Positions 63,567 to 64,000 of a stretch of 64,000 nucleotides of DNA are shown here, piece after piece. Source of the stretch: Desmonostoc muscorum LEGE 12446. Lineage in GTDB: Bacteria; Cyanobacteriota; Cyanobacteriia; Cyanobacteriales; Nostocaceae. Below the pieces are notes generated by a model. That model was not told the DNA's origin, searched no databases, and saw only the letters and a program-made list of their open reading frames with translations. The position numbers and the translations under genes are program-made. The stretch is taken from NCBI RefSeq assembly GCF_015207005.2, contig NZ_JADEXS020000001.1:7773001-7837000 (forward strand), in the 5' to 3' direction. Position 1 is the first letter of the stretch; each line of letters begins with the position of its first letter.

Positions 63567-64000
63567 ATGATTGAACTGCTGCAACAAGTACGGGTAATTG
63601 ACCCAGTTTCCCAAACCGATGAACTATTTGATGTGCTGATTGCTGATGGTTACATTCAAGCAGTGGCTTCGTGCATTTCTGATATCAGTTCTGATACTCA
63701 AATCAGAAATTGTCGGGGATTAGTTCTTGGTTCTGGGTTAGTGGATTTATACAGCCACTCCGGCGAACCAGGCTTTGAAGAACGGGAAACTCTCGTGTCT
63801 GTTTTGCAAGCTGCTGCTGCTGGCGGCTTTACTAGAGTTAGTATATTACCCGATACATCTCCAGCCATTGATAATCCTGCGCTTGTGGCGCAGTTGCACA
63901 ATAAAGGTAGCGAGATGAGGAGGATGAGGGAGATGAGGGAGAAAGAGAAAACTAATTTGTCTCCCCCTGCTTCCCCTGCCCCTCCTCTCCCCCTGCTTTC
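63567..64000 (+). CDS. pyrC: Dihydroorotase-like protein, 5' part, runs off the window
   Basis: The frame from ATG 63567 is open to the window end (144 codons). It encodes MIELLQQVRVIDPVSQTDEL, then LGSGLVDLYSHSGEPGFEER and LQAAAAGGFTRVSILPDTSP, the start of a cyanobacterial dihydroorotase-type amidohydrolase. The usual HxH metal motif (DxHxH) reads DLYSHS, so the first His is Tyr. That may mean an inactive or altered paralogue. From residue 113 the sequence becomes Arg/Met/Glu-rich and then Pro/Ser-rich, encoded by GAGGATGAGGGAGATGAGGG and CCCCTGC repeats, an apparent in-frame repeat insertion. Confidence 0.8.
   Translation, partial: MIELLQQVRVIDPVSQTDELFDVLIADGYIQAVASCISDISSDTQIRNCRGLVLGSGLVDLYSHSGEPGFEERETLVSVLQAAAAGGFTRVSILPDTSPAIDNPALVAQLHNKGSEMRRMREMREKEKTNLSPPASPAPPLPLL

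Overview
The window looks like chromosome from a filamentous, probably heterocyst-forming cyanobacterium of the Nostoc/Anabaena/Calothrix type. The evidence is very frequent GCGATCGC (HIP1) octamers, STRR-type heptanucleotide arrays (CCCCAGT/CCCCAATC, GGGGAGT/GGGGAAT, ATTACGA), and cyanobacterial families: the bidirectional NAD-linked Hox hydrogenase, the ferredoxin-thioredoxin reductase catalytic chain, a CruP-type lycopene cyclase homologue, DevBCA-type export genes, Uma2 nucleases and a giant Ser/Thr-His hybrid kinase. I saw no rRNA, tRNA or CRISPR array.

Layout. 1-1150: a DUF433/DUF5615 toxin-antitoxin pair between two copies of an 85-bp repeat. 1224-7163: a 1979-residue kinase-ATPase-GAF-PAS-histidine kinase, followed by a histidine-kinase scrap and repeats. 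8075-9927: two Uma2 genes and a truncated HicB. 9975-10160: a 35-bp minisatellite centred on HIP1. 10243-12124 (minus): an EACC1-like protein and a caspase with an EF-hand loop, a candidate conflict or cell-death operon. 12794-19472: membrane proteins, transporters and phosphofructokinase.

19865-29977 is the hydrogenase cluster: hoxE, a duplicated HoxE-type Fe-S domain, hoxF, hoxU, a DUF3122-like gene, hoxY, a four-helix membrane protein, a CBS-CP12 fusion, hoxH, a rhodanese, a small unknown gene on the other strand, and hoxW. An ADP-forming acyl-CoA synthetase/GNAT fusion follows (30012-32801). Together they suggest a fermentative/redox module: HoxEFU passes electrons between NAD(P)H (or ferredoxin) and the HoxYH NiFe site, HoxW matures HoxH, CBS-CP12 could sense adenylates or redox, and the acyl-CoA synthetase could make ATP from acetyl-CoA in the dark.

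33105-40522: secreted proteins, a hemerythrin-domain protein, and a substrate-binding protein beside a zinc-ribbon Ser/Thr kinase. 40985-46929: typA, a large OLD-like ATPase/TOPRIM protein, a broken BrnT, a Uma2 and a DUF29 protein. 47131-49315: DUF58, ftrC and DUF309. 50722-52806: an RTX-type protein with a 53-residue super-repeat. 53357-56537: cruP and two paralogous membrane proteins. 56881-61281 (minus): a TetR-DevB-DUF2834-DevC-DevA export operon. 62084-64000: a double histidine-phosphatase and the start of a dihydroorotase.

The window is unusually rich in small mobile sequences. I found several MITE-like families with terminal inverted repeats; three members of one family have 7-bp target duplications, and one of these interrupts a gene remnant. 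A separate REP-like palindrome family is also present. Several repeats sit in frame inside essential-looking genes (hoxF, the hybrid kinase, the acyl-CoA synthetase, the dihydroorotase).
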